The notes under the pieces are model-generated. The model saw nothing but the letters and a program-made list of their open reading frames with translations. It had not been told where the DNA came from and searched no databases. A DNA stretch of 64,000 nucleotides, taken from Fragum whitleyi. Lineage: Eukaryota; Mollusca; Bivalvia; Cardiida; Cardiidae. The DNA lies in contig OX411548.1 in assembly GCA_948146395.1 (NCBI GenBank), positions 40,205,737 through 40,269,736 of the forward strand, written 5' to 3'. Both the position numbers and the translations under genes were made by a program. Positions 60,201 through 64,000 of this stretch are shown here, piece after piece; the first letter of the stretch is position 1; the number at the start of each line of letters is the position of its first letter.

Positions 60201-61581
60201 GGTCGAGTCAAGCAGCTAACACCGTGATTCGCTCTACCGATGGCTGTTACGTCAGTTGGCTGCACAGGATTATAAGAGAGTCAAGATCTCGGAATTGTAA
60301 TGGCTTTGAGAAAACTATCGCCTTGTGAATAAGAGCAGAAGTTTCGTCTACATGCACTCTGTGTGCGTTGCTAAATAAAACCTTATTACCTTACCAGAAC
60401 TTTTTCGACTTGTAGCCCATAGGCAAGTGGAGCAACCTCAGACCAGATCGGTAGTCTTTCCATTGTCTTCCATTGATATCTGTTTTTCGGACTCTTAATC
60501 AACAGGCTATACATGGCTTATTTAACTTTACTACTGAAAAAAACAACTCAGGATGCACGTGAGCAATTGCTGTTTTCAAGCTACTCTGTGTAAACAAGCA
60601 ACGAAAACACAATGGCACGCTATAATTAGCAATAACCAAAGTCGTTTAAGTGGGAGGGCCTTAGTGAAGGTTTCAATGAAATCGGGTGATGTATGTGAGA
60701 ATAGTCCAGATCTAAAAACGGTGTAGTTAGAACATTGGTCAAGTGTATATTCGTGGTTTTAGGCGAATGTGGTGACGTTAACAAGAGTTCAAAGGGGGCT
60801 TGTTAAGCTCCACTGACATTCAATGCCAGATTTATGAAAATTCATAGGCATTAAATTATTGAGAACAAAACGTTCTAAGAACAGCCTACTAACATTAACG
60901 AGAGCGTTATAATTTTGGTCGACAATATCCGTTAGCAAAGCGTCTTAGAAATACAATTACGAGGCGGGTATATTGCATATACAAATGTCCTCGGGTAATT
61001 TATAATGGCTTTATTTCTCATGCAAGCATAAAATGATTAAATTACCCTACCCACCAATGGTAATTTCGAAATCAGTTGAACCTTTAATTCCCTTGAAATT
61101 CATTCCTTTCCAGACATTTTCCTTGTCGATGTTTATTGAAGATTCGCCCAAAATAATTTCGCTAATATAATTAGACTTCTGCTCATGTCAGATACCATAG
61201 GAAATAGTACTTGCAGCAAGAAATAAGTGGCCGTGTAGAATTTTGTTTCAGTGTAAATTCATCAGTGAATTAAGTTTGGTCGATATATGAAATAGACTTT
61301 GCAATATTACCATGCAGTTAACATAAATGAGTTGAACCATTAAGAGCTTTTGCGACCAAAGCTTGCTATTTCAGCGTATCCAAGCTTCTTAATCGGGATT
61401 TTTGTTGCTCGCATATGGTAAAATAAATGCAGGTTACCCAGGCATACCAACAATCGATGTATATCACGAGGGCCTTGGAGGACTTGTAGAAAGTGAGACA
61501 GGACAAATTAGATGTGAAGCGTTTGTTGGTTGTGGAACTTCACCACCAATCCTTTATGAGAAAATATTCGATGAATATCAG
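33166..61581 (+). CDS. Putative type II membrane receptor with tandem Ig-like modules (partial gene, exons 1-10)
   Basis: Ten exons join in frame to give at least 414 residues; the 3' end lies beyond the window. Residues 1-102 form a hydrophilic tail with Tyr at 8, 18, 40, 52 and 58, the SH3-ligand-like RPLPSIP (76-82) and a basic run before the membrane. Residues about 103-123 are a hydrophobic anchor. No signal peptide is seen, so the N terminus is predicted cytoplasmic. The outer part has about ten N-x-S/T sites and modules of about 108 residues, each with a Cys in an apparent B strand and a 'C-x3-G-L-Y' motif. Exon phases (0,0,0,0-1,1-1, then 1-0/0-1 pairs) suit shuffled Ig domains. A role in recognition or adhesion with tyrosine-based signalling is inference. 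I do not recognise an orthologue. The spliced model rests on sequence signals only. Confidence 0.75.
33228..33964 (+). other. Intron 1 of the receptor gene
   Basis: AT-rich with no repeat of the main families. Two open frames (33460-33645 and 33842 onward) lack support; the second only runs into exon 2 through its acceptor. Confidence 0.5.
33965..34057 (+). CDS. Receptor gene exon 2 (cytoplasmic tail)
   Basis: Acceptor 'gtatatttttgcag', then 31 codons starting EYDNNVSAGREV and ending YFSEPANR, then donor AGG|GTACAT. Phase 0 at both ends. It contains YDNN, which fits a pTyr-x-Asn (Grb2-type) motif. The donor is weak, which is the least certain junction of the model. Confidence 0.6.
34200..34868 (+). 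repeat. MITE family A, forward copy split by a family B MITE
   Basis: From 'aacatcgtgacattgaatgg' through a hairpin ('gggaggtgataaaatatttc') to 'tcagtgagcgatttaaaatg', interrupted at 34444-34700. Confidence 0.75.
34444..34700. repeat. MITE family B, nested copy
   Basis: Left end 'ctcgtcacgcgaaaaggga', right end 'tttgcgcgtgacgggtaac'. Same interior as the copy at 23418. The first four bases of the left terminus are lost. Confidence 0.75.
35154..35424 (+). mobile_element. tRNA-derived SINE, family 1, diverged
   Basis: Head 'gccaccgtgatagctcaagt' with B-box 'ggtcccgggttcaatcacc'. Body 'tttgtctctcaccaatggg' and tail 'aaaagcggcatagaacccg'. Confidence 0.8.
35730..35968. repeat. MITE family C
   Basis: 239 bases with inverted ends of about 28 bases: 'gagcctgtgcgcgacatttc' on the left, 'gaaatgtcacgcacaggctc' on the right. 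No coding capacity. Confidence 0.85.
36057..36466 (-). repeat. MITE family A, reverse copy
   Basis: From 'gtaacaccgtgaattgacat' to 'tcaattttgcgatgtttctt', then ACTG and TA. Confidence 0.8.
36470..37748. other. Intronic sequence of the receptor gene; fragment of MITE family B
   Basis: 36595-36730 keeps the family B interior ('gtcgaccctagtcacactgc...gcagaccgactagg'). The rest is unannotated AT-rich intron. Confidence 0.5.
37749..38180 (+). repeat. MITE family A, full-length reference copy
   Basis: 432 bases between TA dinucleotides. Left end CAGTTAACAACACCGTGAAA; right end is its near-complement 'tttcacgatgttgttacctg'. The internal hairpin has arms around 'tatcgctaattttgtt' and 'aacaaaattaacgata'. 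Used here to define the + orientation. Confidence 0.9.
38523..38588 (+). CDS. Receptor gene exon 3 (cytoplasmic tail)
   Basis: Acceptor 'ttgtatttaag', 22 codons beginning DENVYHRIHKYDSDG, donor CAG|GTAAAT. Phase 0 at both ends. Two Tyr (52 and 58) lie in polar, acidic surroundings. VYHRI resembles a Y-x-x-I signalling or sorting motif but does not meet the strict ITIM pattern, since the -2 residue is Asn. Confidence 0.7.
39233..39413 (+). CDS. Receptor gene exon 4 (juxtamembrane and transmembrane segment)
   Basis: Acceptor 'taatttattacag', 60 codons plus one base, donor GAAG|GTAATT. It encodes a basic stretch with RPLPSIP (RxxPxxP, a class I SH3 ligand pattern), a cluster KRRQRPW, then about 21 uninterrupted hydrophobic residues (ITIVGIVLGLSLIVIAGLISI). 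The charge on the N-terminal side and absence of a signal peptide predict N-in/C-out topology. Phase 0 in, phase 1 out. Confidence 0.85.
39605..39716 (-). repeat. MITE family A, right-end fragment
   Basis: From 'attacattacctccttttaa' to 'actttcacggtgttactaac', then TG and TA. Confidence 0.7.
39739..39978. repeat. MITE family C
   Basis: 240 bases with inverted ends 'gcgcctgtgcgtgacatttt' and 'ggaaatgtcacgcacaggct'. Confidence 0.85.
40012..40360 (-). repeat. MITE family A, reverse copy, right end lost
   Basis: From 'ctagtaacatcgacattttc' through the 'ttggctggggtgctggtttg' core and the hairpin 'gggaataaaag...ttacctccc', ending in 'cacactcattta'. Confidence 0.75.
40495..40572 (+). mobile_element. 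SINE family 1 tail fragment
   Basis: Only the 3' part remains: 'gccagatataactgcaatga' then 'aagacgcagtttcacctct'. Confidence 0.55.
41469..41522 (+). CDS. Receptor gene exon 5 (short linker exon)
   Basis: Acceptor 'ctcttttatttcag', 54 bases (phase 1 in, phase 1 out), donor TCAG|GTGAAA. Encodes about 18 residues with LLCP and one N-glycosylation site (NLT). The LLCP start recurs at the beginning of exon 8, so it may be the remnant of a module start. Confidence 0.7.
41918..42356 (-). repeat. MITE family A, full-length reverse copy
   Basis: From 'cagttaaatacatcatgcaa' after TA to 'gtcgattttctaaactg'. Belongs to the subfamily with the 'ttgctggtgtggattttaaa' core. Confidence 0.8.
43053..43263 (+). 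mobile_element. tRNA-headed SINE, family 2
   Basis: A-box-like 'cgtggtctggtcgtagaggg', B-box 'gagttcgattcccgggagcg', body 'tactggtgaattttcca', end 'ccaatcgatgtaaaatgaat'. Matches 6271-6486. Confidence 0.8.
43409..43566 (+). CDS. Receptor gene exon 6 (Ig-like module 1, first half)
   Basis: Acceptor 'aaaatttttcag', 158 bases, donor AAAG|GTAAAG; phase 1 in, phase 0 out. Encodes PIPVHHCNMHVIRNYSEHWQ, then STCFTEMNNTQ. The second Cys sits in a beta-strand-like context as in the Ig B strand. Two N-glycosylation sites (NYS, NNT). Confidence 0.8.
43585..43990 (+). repeat. MITE family A, diverged forward copy
   Basis: Lacks the left terminus, keeps 'gaatgatatggaaacgattt', a hairpin ('atcgaaaatttcgtcc...ggacaaaattgtcgat') and the right end 'tcagtttcacgatgctagg'. 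Starts about 20 bases after the exon 6 donor. Confidence 0.7.
44373..44705 (-). repeat. MITE family A, reverse copy, left end truncated
   Basis: From 'cgctccaaaatcacttaaaa' through the intact hairpin ('aaagggaggtaataccatct...gattacctccc') to 'cttaacgctgttgttaactg', then TA. Confidence 0.8.
44846..45263 (+). repeat. MITE family A, full-length forward copy
   Basis: Between TA dinucleotides: left 'cagtaaacaacttcatgtaa', right 'tttcacgatgtaactaactg'. Confidence 0.85.
45264..47425. other. Intron 6 sequence without recognised genes
   Basis: About 46805-46905 contains fragments of the 'actcggccgattt' palindrome family seen at 24.8 kb. Otherwise AT-rich with no supported feature. Confidence 0.5.
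47426..47793 (-). repeat. MITE family A, copy with two like ends
   Basis: The left end reads as a reverse copy ('agttacatggtgaaactgac'), but the right end ('gaaatggttctgatcgggac...aataaactg') is the complement of that same end, after a ggggggg run. It ends 36 bases before exon 7. Confidence 0.7.
47830..47995 (+). CDS. Receptor gene exon 7 (Ig-like module 1, second half)
   Basis: Acceptor 'cattttcttcag', 166 bases, donor AACC|GTAAGT (strong); phase 0 in, phase 1 out. It encodes a beta-rich stretch with VNCSSIGLYYVKLAN, where G-L-Y matches the Ig F-strand 'G-x-Y' but the Cys comes five residues before the Tyr. Five N-x-S/T sites. Confidence 0.85.
48018..48296 (+). mobile_element. tRNA-derived SINE, family 1, with perfect 13-bp target duplication
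   Basis: Starts 22 bases after the exon 7 donor. Head with 'gggttcgattcccgac', full body and tail ending in caat repeats. Perfect duplication ACGAAAATTGGAA at 48005-48017 and 48297-48309, so the insertion is probably fairly recent. Confidence 0.92.
48332..49535 (+). repeat. MITE family A, forward copy split by a ~760-base insertion
   Basis: 5' part 48332-48633 ('cagttaagaaacatcgtgaa' to the T-rich core); 3' part 49390-49535 ('tagttgttgatctta' to 'ctagtgtcaatttc'). Confidence 0.8.
48634..49390 (+). repeat. Dispersed 'ggcggcgtata' repeat, nested in a MITE
   Basis: Ends are 'atacgccgcgaaaagtggtc' and 'tgtggcggcgtatattcat', roughly inverted. The interior matches 21418-22045 ('tttgagatatttagctaatt', 'caatgagttatagaa'). 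Confidence 0.75.
50382..50539 (+). CDS. Receptor gene exon 8 (Ig-like module 2, first half)
   Basis: Acceptor 'tatattcttttcag', 158 bases, donor TTTG|GTAAGA; phase 1 in, phase 0 out, exactly the length of exon 6. Encodes NTLLCPCTRQSVV, then QTYIECQTSSS (putative B-strand Cys) and N-glycosylation sites NIS and NDS. Confidence 0.85.
50644..50755. repeat. Perfect 42-base inverted repeat
   Basis: Arms 50644-50685 and 50714-50755 are exact complements (outer end 'agttaaacgctaataattga') around a 28-base GA-rich loop. It lies 42 bases before the left repeat of the retrotransposon. Confidence 0.9.
50798..50997 (+). repeat. Retrotransposon repeat A1
   Basis: About 200 bases starting 'tggtcatttcgcgcgtttcg', repeated at 55024-55220 with a few substitutions and a T-run length difference. 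Small open frames on its minus strand occur in both copies and are judged by-products. Confidence 0.9.
51040..51903 (+). CDS. Retrotransposon gag-like protein with zinc knuckle
   Basis: 288 codons from ATG at 51040; the in-frame GTG at 51025 is less likely, and an in-frame stop lies at 51001. An acidic, Gln-rich coiled-coil-like N-terminal third is followed by an Arg-rich stretch (RRYSGRRYRPY) and one CCHC zinc knuckle, CFRCGRLGHWRADC (C-x2-C-x4-H-x4-C), about 60% along. Such proteins bind element RNA. The last 30 residues (CIQHWRNANANSYILDVIQ) look like the run-in to the reverse transcriptase in related elements, and their continuation lies in the frame of the next ORF. Confidence 0.85.
   Translation: MESSLLSQMEELMSAKLRDFEQRINVNQRELSQSQLSAIQQSIGGSDTYTFRRKGHEEQFKSNARILDNLNQANGFLQDASTGNMEALSGAKEKIVEGIQYINHRQKCIKLADSSVHGWKVVQEYVCNPLADDSDDEKRIQRAYNQAERKARQGRRYSGRRYRPYMSPTEPNKDATETTQTSTNRLARSGSCFRCGRLGHWRADCKAVIEPVVISKNVQISSYSLSCNLDESKSDKRCLINNEMTEDSNENLASPVGRLKNCIQHWRNANANSYILDVIQMDTSCHL
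51891..53678 (+). CDS. Retrotransposon reverse transcriptase / RNase H
   Basis: The frame is open from about 51870; the first ATG is at 51900. Numbering residues from 51891, RT motifs are RLVLDCRHIN (62-71), FTFDVRGAYHHIMI with catalytic Asp101, LAFGISTAGC (138-146) and VVFLDDGMGG with Asp171/172. RNase H follows with YVDAS (Asp343), WRELE (378-380), KSDSK (Asp403) and KKADTLSR (Asp452). A C-terminal part (about 480-560) with FDRFAHDYNAKCTRFNSRFW and WVVPPP resembles the extension common after RNase H in DIRS-order elements. All catalytic residues are present. The stop at 53676 may be bypassed by splicing (intron 53656-53736). Confidence 0.9.
   Translation: MPFMNIPCSIELRNNKSALDNPVFVREKIAKLLKKGCIREEHSAPYIVNPLTVAFGKSGKPRLVLDCRHINPELFKFKCHYEDHVVARQLFSEGEFLFTFDVRGAYHHIMIYPEHCTYLGFAWHDGERKRYYCYTVLAFGISTAGCIFTKVMRTVVEKWRSLGYKVVVFLDDGMGGEKGYKKAYVASRFMKSDLVDFGFLIADEKCCWEPKQFARWLGLDWDAETGTITVVQERMVRALELLDILIVRVQSGKVWISVRLLAAMVGQLLSMQSAMGKVVRLHSRFFYGCLAERTSWNSSVVLNEFALQELMFWKKNLSNLNKCKFRESGIMFGGSECTSIYVDASSTGYDGFIDGLEGSQMSGTWSAAEAGSSSTWRELEAIRKHIRTFEDELRGKQVCVKSDSKNACSIMHIGSGERDLQTIALGLEKVCCQNDIDLRSVWIPREMNKKADTLSRIFDGDDWSICNEVYSKVSEIWGPFTFDRFAHDYNAKCTRFNSRFWCPDTSGIDAFNFDWSGENNWVVPPPVLIAKCIRKIQKEKCKCALVVPEWKSAPFWPLLFPTENESGIITGSIFFKPGVLTKRGRGKNGIFDGRP
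53656..53736 (+). other. Putative spliceosomal intron inside the retrotransposon
   Basis: 81 bases, donor CG|GTATTT, acceptor 'gctgttttttgtatcattcag'. Removal joins Asn-Gly of the RNase H frame to Leu-Gly-Leu-Lys of the recombinase frame with exact phase (phase 1) and skips the TAA at 53676-53678. Introns have been reported in DIRS-type elements; here it is predicted from sequence only. Confidence 0.55.
53724..54746 (+). CDS. Retrotransposon tyrosine recombinase
   Basis: The open frame begins at a TTG and has no early ATG: the first in-frame ATG codes Met32. This fits entry by splicing at 53737. Numbering from 53724, the N-terminal SAM-like DNA-binding part is about 28-130. Catalytic residues of the family are Arg174 (AFLRYDEI), Lys201 (SKTDR), His288 and Arg291 (HSLRSGGAT), His311 (KRHGRW) and Tyr323 (DGYVVDS). 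The full R-K-H-R-H-Y set is intact. The enzyme would integrate a circular DNA copy without target-site duplication. Confidence 0.9.
   Translation: MYHSGLGLKQRINEEIERASVNRDHVEGLAEMMAGYLVDSRADSTVCKYYSYFKRWENFVVTKGGLAIPASPVLVALYITELMSARCSYSVISSTIFSIKWAHSLKNLADPTDNLYVKNLLESAKRTLSKPVLKKEPVGKDLLIELCNKYGDSSDILIIRDLCIISLGFAAFLRYDEIKNLRCSDISMFDGHFSLKIRKSKTDRYRQGDEMVIARGSTAACPYRILSRYLELSGQTTDMNMYLFRPCYRSKFICKLITKDKPLSYTRARETILKRIKEISPSSNFGLHSLRSGGATLAANSGVLDRCWKRHGRWRSESSKDGYVVDSLESRLEVSRQLGL
54747..54961 (+). other. Retrotransposon 3' untranslated segment
   Basis: AT-rich with aataataat repeats, between the recombinase stop and repeat B1. Includes 'ataaaaataaaag' near 54780, a possible polyadenylation region. 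Confidence 0.4.
54962..55023 (+). repeat. Retrotransposon repeat B1
   Basis: 62 bases beginning 'gcctcgtcaaggtgcagcat' and ending 'gagaagac', identical to B2 at 55562-55623 and joined directly to A2. Confidence 0.9.
55024..55220 (+). repeat. Retrotransposon repeat A2
   Basis: Second copy of A1, directly after B1. Confidence 0.9.
55562..55623 (+). repeat. Retrotransposon repeat B2 (right end)
   Basis: Second copy of B1. It defines the right end of the element, near 55623. The 340 bases between A2 and B2 carry no repeat or frame. Confidence 0.85.
55624..56810. other. Intron 8 sequence; SINE tail fragment at 56405-56485
   Basis: 56405-56485 keeps 'gccattgcgatataactgca' and the 'aaatcgggattaaacccc' tail of SINE family 1. 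Otherwise no feature recognised. Confidence 0.5.
56811..57860 (+). repeat. MITE family A, forward copy split by a ~745-base insertion
   Basis: The left end 'aaacatcgtgaaattgacaa' at 56819 and the remainder from 57597 ('tttggagtgaattgaatgac' to 'ttacgatgttttaactg') read as one family A copy once 56845-57592 is removed. A poly-G run lies near 57806. Confidence 0.7.
56845..57592. repeat. Unclassified insertion with a palindromic right end, nested in a MITE
   Basis: The borders 'tatatggga' and 'tccctata' are roughly inverted. The right part (57427-57592) is a hairpin with arms of about 55 bases ('gagtgtctttttcactgcgt' and its complement). A 152-codon open frame inside starts only at TTG, has no ATG for about 100 codons and shows no domain; it is not called a gene. 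Confidence 0.55.
58211..58366 (-). mobile_element. SINE family 1 fragment, minus strand
   Basis: Complement of the SINE body: 'gctggagcacctagcaacag', 'catcctttcctagcc', 'aaggatgagtgccgccg'. The tRNA-like head is missing; family A MITE sequence begins 28 bases later. Confidence 0.7.
58394..58828 (-). repeat. MITE family A, full-length reverse copy at the exon 9 acceptor
   Basis: 435 bases between TA dinucleotides, from CAGTTAAAAACATCGTGAAA to 'tttcacgatgttcttaactg'. A gggggggg run precedes the hairpin. It ends 13 bases before exon 9. Confidence 0.9.
58842..59010 (+). CDS. Receptor gene exon 9 (Ig-like module 2, second half)
   Basis: Acceptor 'tatctattttcag', 169 bases, donor AAAA|GTAAGG; phase 0 in, phase 1 out. 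Encodes VSPKSHVNGTGTR, then IVSCSHAGLYIITLLE, the counterpart of VNCSSIGLYYVKL in exon 7. One NGT site. The exon begins GTAAGC, which itself resembles a donor. The branch point must lie within the MITE ending at 58828. Confidence 0.85.
59011..60016. other. Intron 9 sequence, no feature recognised
   Basis: AT-rich; no repeat of the main families seen. Confidence 0.5.
60017..60145 (-). mobile_element. SINE family 1 body fragment, minus strand
   Basis: Keeps 'gagcacctaattacgagttc', 'caccatcctttcctcc' and 'cctagaccactgt' in the order expected for the complement. Confidence 0.55.
60146..61432. other. Intron 9 sequence, no feature recognised
   Basis: No coding exon with the module pattern was found here. 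Confidence 0.5.
61433..61581 (+). CDS. Receptor gene exon 10 (Ig-like module 3, first half)
   Basis: Acceptor 'aaaataaatgcag', 149 bases, donor CAG|GTGATA; phase 1 in, phase 0 out, as exons 6 and 8. Encodes YPGIPTIDVYHEG, then GQIRCEAFVGC (putative B-strand Cys). A partner second-half exon is expected downstream; none was found before the window ends. Confidence 0.8.
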
Positions 61582-61651
61582 GTGATAAGTTTAGTTCTAG
61601 CTCGATTGCTTATTAGATTCGCTTTCGAAATTCAGTCCTGATGTTTTCACA

Positions 61652-61656
<5 letters not shown>

Positions 61657-61720
<64 letters not shown>
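61657..61720. repeat. (GA)n microsatellite
   Basis: About 32 GA units, 76 bases after the exon 10 donor. Confidence 0.95.
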
Positions 61721-61725
<5 letters not shown>

Positions 61726-63654
61726 TGAACGCACTACTACCCAATTCTACATCTGATTGATTATATAGCCCATAAACACGCTCCGGTCACAGTCAAATCA
61801 CAGACCCTTAGGTCATGAGTCGATTGCCCTAACCGTCGCAGCTGTCAGGTGCCTATGGTACAACGACCAAGATTAAAGGTTCTTTTTTCTGTAAGTTATG
61901 TGAGGATACATTTTAAACATGTTTACTTTACTACATTCGTATGGCTTTGTTCTTTCAATAGATCTAAATGTACCCGTTTAATATGTGTGAATTATCTGTC
62001 CAATTTTGTTAAGTAATACATATTTTGAACAATATTAAGAATATTGTAAAAAGACTCTGAAATCAATTGAACATCACCGGAGACAATGTGTAAAGTATTA
62101 CGCTACTCTCCATTCATCAACCGTGAGATAATACGCTAGAGAAACGTCGTTTGTATGAGTATTTTGTCTGATCTGATTACACCTTAATAAACCAAGTAAT
62201 TTAAATGTGACTTAATACTACTCTCCATAAAAGAGATCGGAATCAATAGTTTCAAATGCTAAAAATAATATGGAAATTCCAGTGTAACAACCTATGTCAC
62301 ACACTGGTATCAGCTATTTAAATATGGATATACGCGAGGTAAATTGAAAACATACAATGAATACGGTTATGAAATACCATAAGGACTACAATACTCGGAT
62401 AGGTTTTAAAATAATAAGAAACAAGTAAAAAATTGCTGTAATGTACAGCAAAGTGAATGTGTCGCCTTTAAAAAAATGTTAGTCAAGTAATGGAAAATGG
62501 CTATTGGAAAAATGGGTGAACTTATTTAGAATGTTACCACTAGAGTGCACACAAGGTTTTCTGAAGCCGCTTGACCCAATTTCGAACTTGACAAAGATTT
62601 GATGGACAACCATTCTGACAAAGTTTCAAGACAATTGGGCGAAGATGTGGCCTGTAGAGTAAACACAAGGAAATATAACGATATATTTTACCTACAGACG
62701 AGATAAGTAATTTGACTTAATTTTAAACTTATTCTCAGCAGACAAAAATAGGCTACCTTTCAAAATCGATAGCTATTTGCTTTTTTCTCGTTCATTTCTA
62801 GATTGATTTCCTCAGTCGAAGATATTTAAATAATTGCTCAGAAGAAATAAGGCCAATATGAATTAAAGATACTCACTGAAATTGAAACAGATTTCTTTAG
62901 TAAAAAAATGCAAGAGGGTTTTTTTAAATATGAGCGCACGTATTATAGCAACTGCATCAGGTCAGGAACACTAAATGTACATGGGTCCGTAGTCAGGTCA
63001 AAAACCTAAAGAATGGGATTCAGACTAGGCCTATATGTTAGCCGACATAGCTTTAGCTAAAATAGCTACATTTACATTTCAAACTGCCAATATTGTTATA
63101 GATTTCTTCTTTTTCATGTCTTACCTGCGAATATTGCTACAGATTTCATCACTTTCAAGTCTTAACTGGGAATATTGCTATAGAATTCATCTCTTTAAAG
63201 CCTTATCCCGCTTTTTACCCCGACGTTAAAACTCAACAACAATGACATTGTTTTAAGGGGAAAAAGTAGCGTCATACTTCCCCTAAGTACAGAATGATCT
63301 CATTTGCAGAGGGTAAAAAGAAAATGTCATCAAGACGAGATTCTAAGCCAAATTGTGCTACTTTTTCAATGTTAGGCTGATTCTTATCCTAATTTTGCGT
63401 ATCTCCAATTTAAATTTTGATAAAGATCAACAGAAATAAAATCAAAGAAAAAAGTAAATAAATTTAAATAAATGATGAAATAAAGTAGCGAGATCTCGCG
63501 AGATTATCATTCTCCATGTAGGCTGCCAATGCGAAAACAAAAAAACCTGGACGGTATATGTACTTATCTCTGTTTTTTGGTTATTCAAACATTTTAAACG
63601 CGCCGTCTAGAAGCAGAAAAAAGCGCCAAAGCGCCCGAACTTTGCCTTACTTTT
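61721..63654. other. Intron 10 sequence with repeat fragments
   Basis: 62540-62680 carries one or two units of the 'cttgacccaatttcgaactt...gacaaagtttcaag' repeat that continues at 63655. No coding exon found. Confidence 0.5.
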
Positions 63655-63975
63655 CTCGTATTACTAAAATGTGACTGTCTTACCCCATGATTGACCTCAC
63701 TTGACCCCATTTTGAACTTGACTGAGTTTAGATGGAGACAAACAATCTGACCAAGTTTAAAGACCTTTGGACCAAGAAATTGCTCTAACTTGACCCAACT
63801 TGACCCAATTTCGAATATGACCGAGATTTGATGAAGACAAACATTCTGACAAAGTTTCAAGATACTTGTGCCAAGAATGTGGCCTCTAGAGTGCACACAA
63901 GGTGTAAACGGACGACCGAATGACGGACGCAGCTCGATCACAATAGCTCACCATGAGCACTTATATGAGCTAAAA
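63655..63975 (-). repeat. Dispersed bivalve-type repeat, inverted
   Basis: Two or three tandem-like units of 'cttgaccca(a/c)ttt(t/c)gaa' are followed by 'tctagagtgcacacaaggtg', 'gacggacgcagctcgatcac' and 'gctcaccatgagcacttata'. It is the complement-side relative of 12771-14050. A minus-strand 115-codon frame here is repeat translation. Confidence 0.65.
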
Positions 63976-64000
63976 TGTGGAACTTGTCATCTAAATTATT

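Noticed and set aside
63594..63941. 115-codon minus-strand frame
   Set aside because: Translation of a dispersed tandem-like repeat; similar phrases recur in the non-coding copy near 62.6 kb.
61582..64000. Next receptor exon (second half of Ig-like module 3)
   Set aside because: No acceptor followed by a phase 0 frame with the C-x3-G-x-Y pattern was found; it probably lies beyond the window.

Overview
The window is eukaryotic, most likely from a bivalve mollusc. It is AT-rich and carries few long reading frames. Coding sequence is split into short exons with GT/AG borders. The repeats (tRNA-headed SINEs ending in a 'gcggcgttaaac' type tail, repeats rich in 'cgtccgtccg', a Ngaro/PAT-like tyrosine-recombinase retrotransposon) are of kinds I associate with molluscs. 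Species assignment is inference; no database was searched.

Layout. 1-1855: a decayed non-LTR retrotransposon on the minus strand, cut by a MITE. 4.1-5.3 kb: a SINE, then promoter-like sequence ending in a strong splice donor. 5.1-10.8 kb: a chain of well-formed exons without a long reading frame, a candidate non-coding transcript or set of 5' UTR exons. 10.8-15.1 kb: AT-rich sequence and two bivalve-type dispersed repeats. 15.5-32.8 kb: mainly repeats, including SINEs, several MITE families, large palindromes, a tandem duplication carrying a TATG microsatellite, and two copies of an element with GC-rich low-complexity arms.

33.2 kb to beyond 61.6 kb: the one clear host gene, plus strand, ten coding exons seen and the 3' part outside the window. 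Every splice junction keeps the frame. The predicted protein (at least 414 residues) has an N-terminal cytoplasmic tail with five tyrosines and an RxxPxxP motif, one transmembrane segment near residues 103-123, and a glycosylation-rich outer part built of repeated Ig-like modules, each encoded by an exon pair with phases 1-0-1. It looks like a type II membrane receptor or adhesion protein; no name can be given.

The introns of this gene are full of mobile DNA. About 23 copies of one Tc1/mariner-type MITE ('family A': TA target site, ends beginning CAGTTAA) lie in the window, and three of them end 13-36 bases before a coding-exon acceptor. Intron 8 holds a nearly complete Ngaro/PAT-like retrotransposon (50798-55623) with gag, reverse transcriptase/RNase H and tyrosine recombinase frames and split direct repeats. 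A putative 81-base spliceosomal intron would join its second and third frames in phase. Many insertions are nested, so their relative ages can be ordered.
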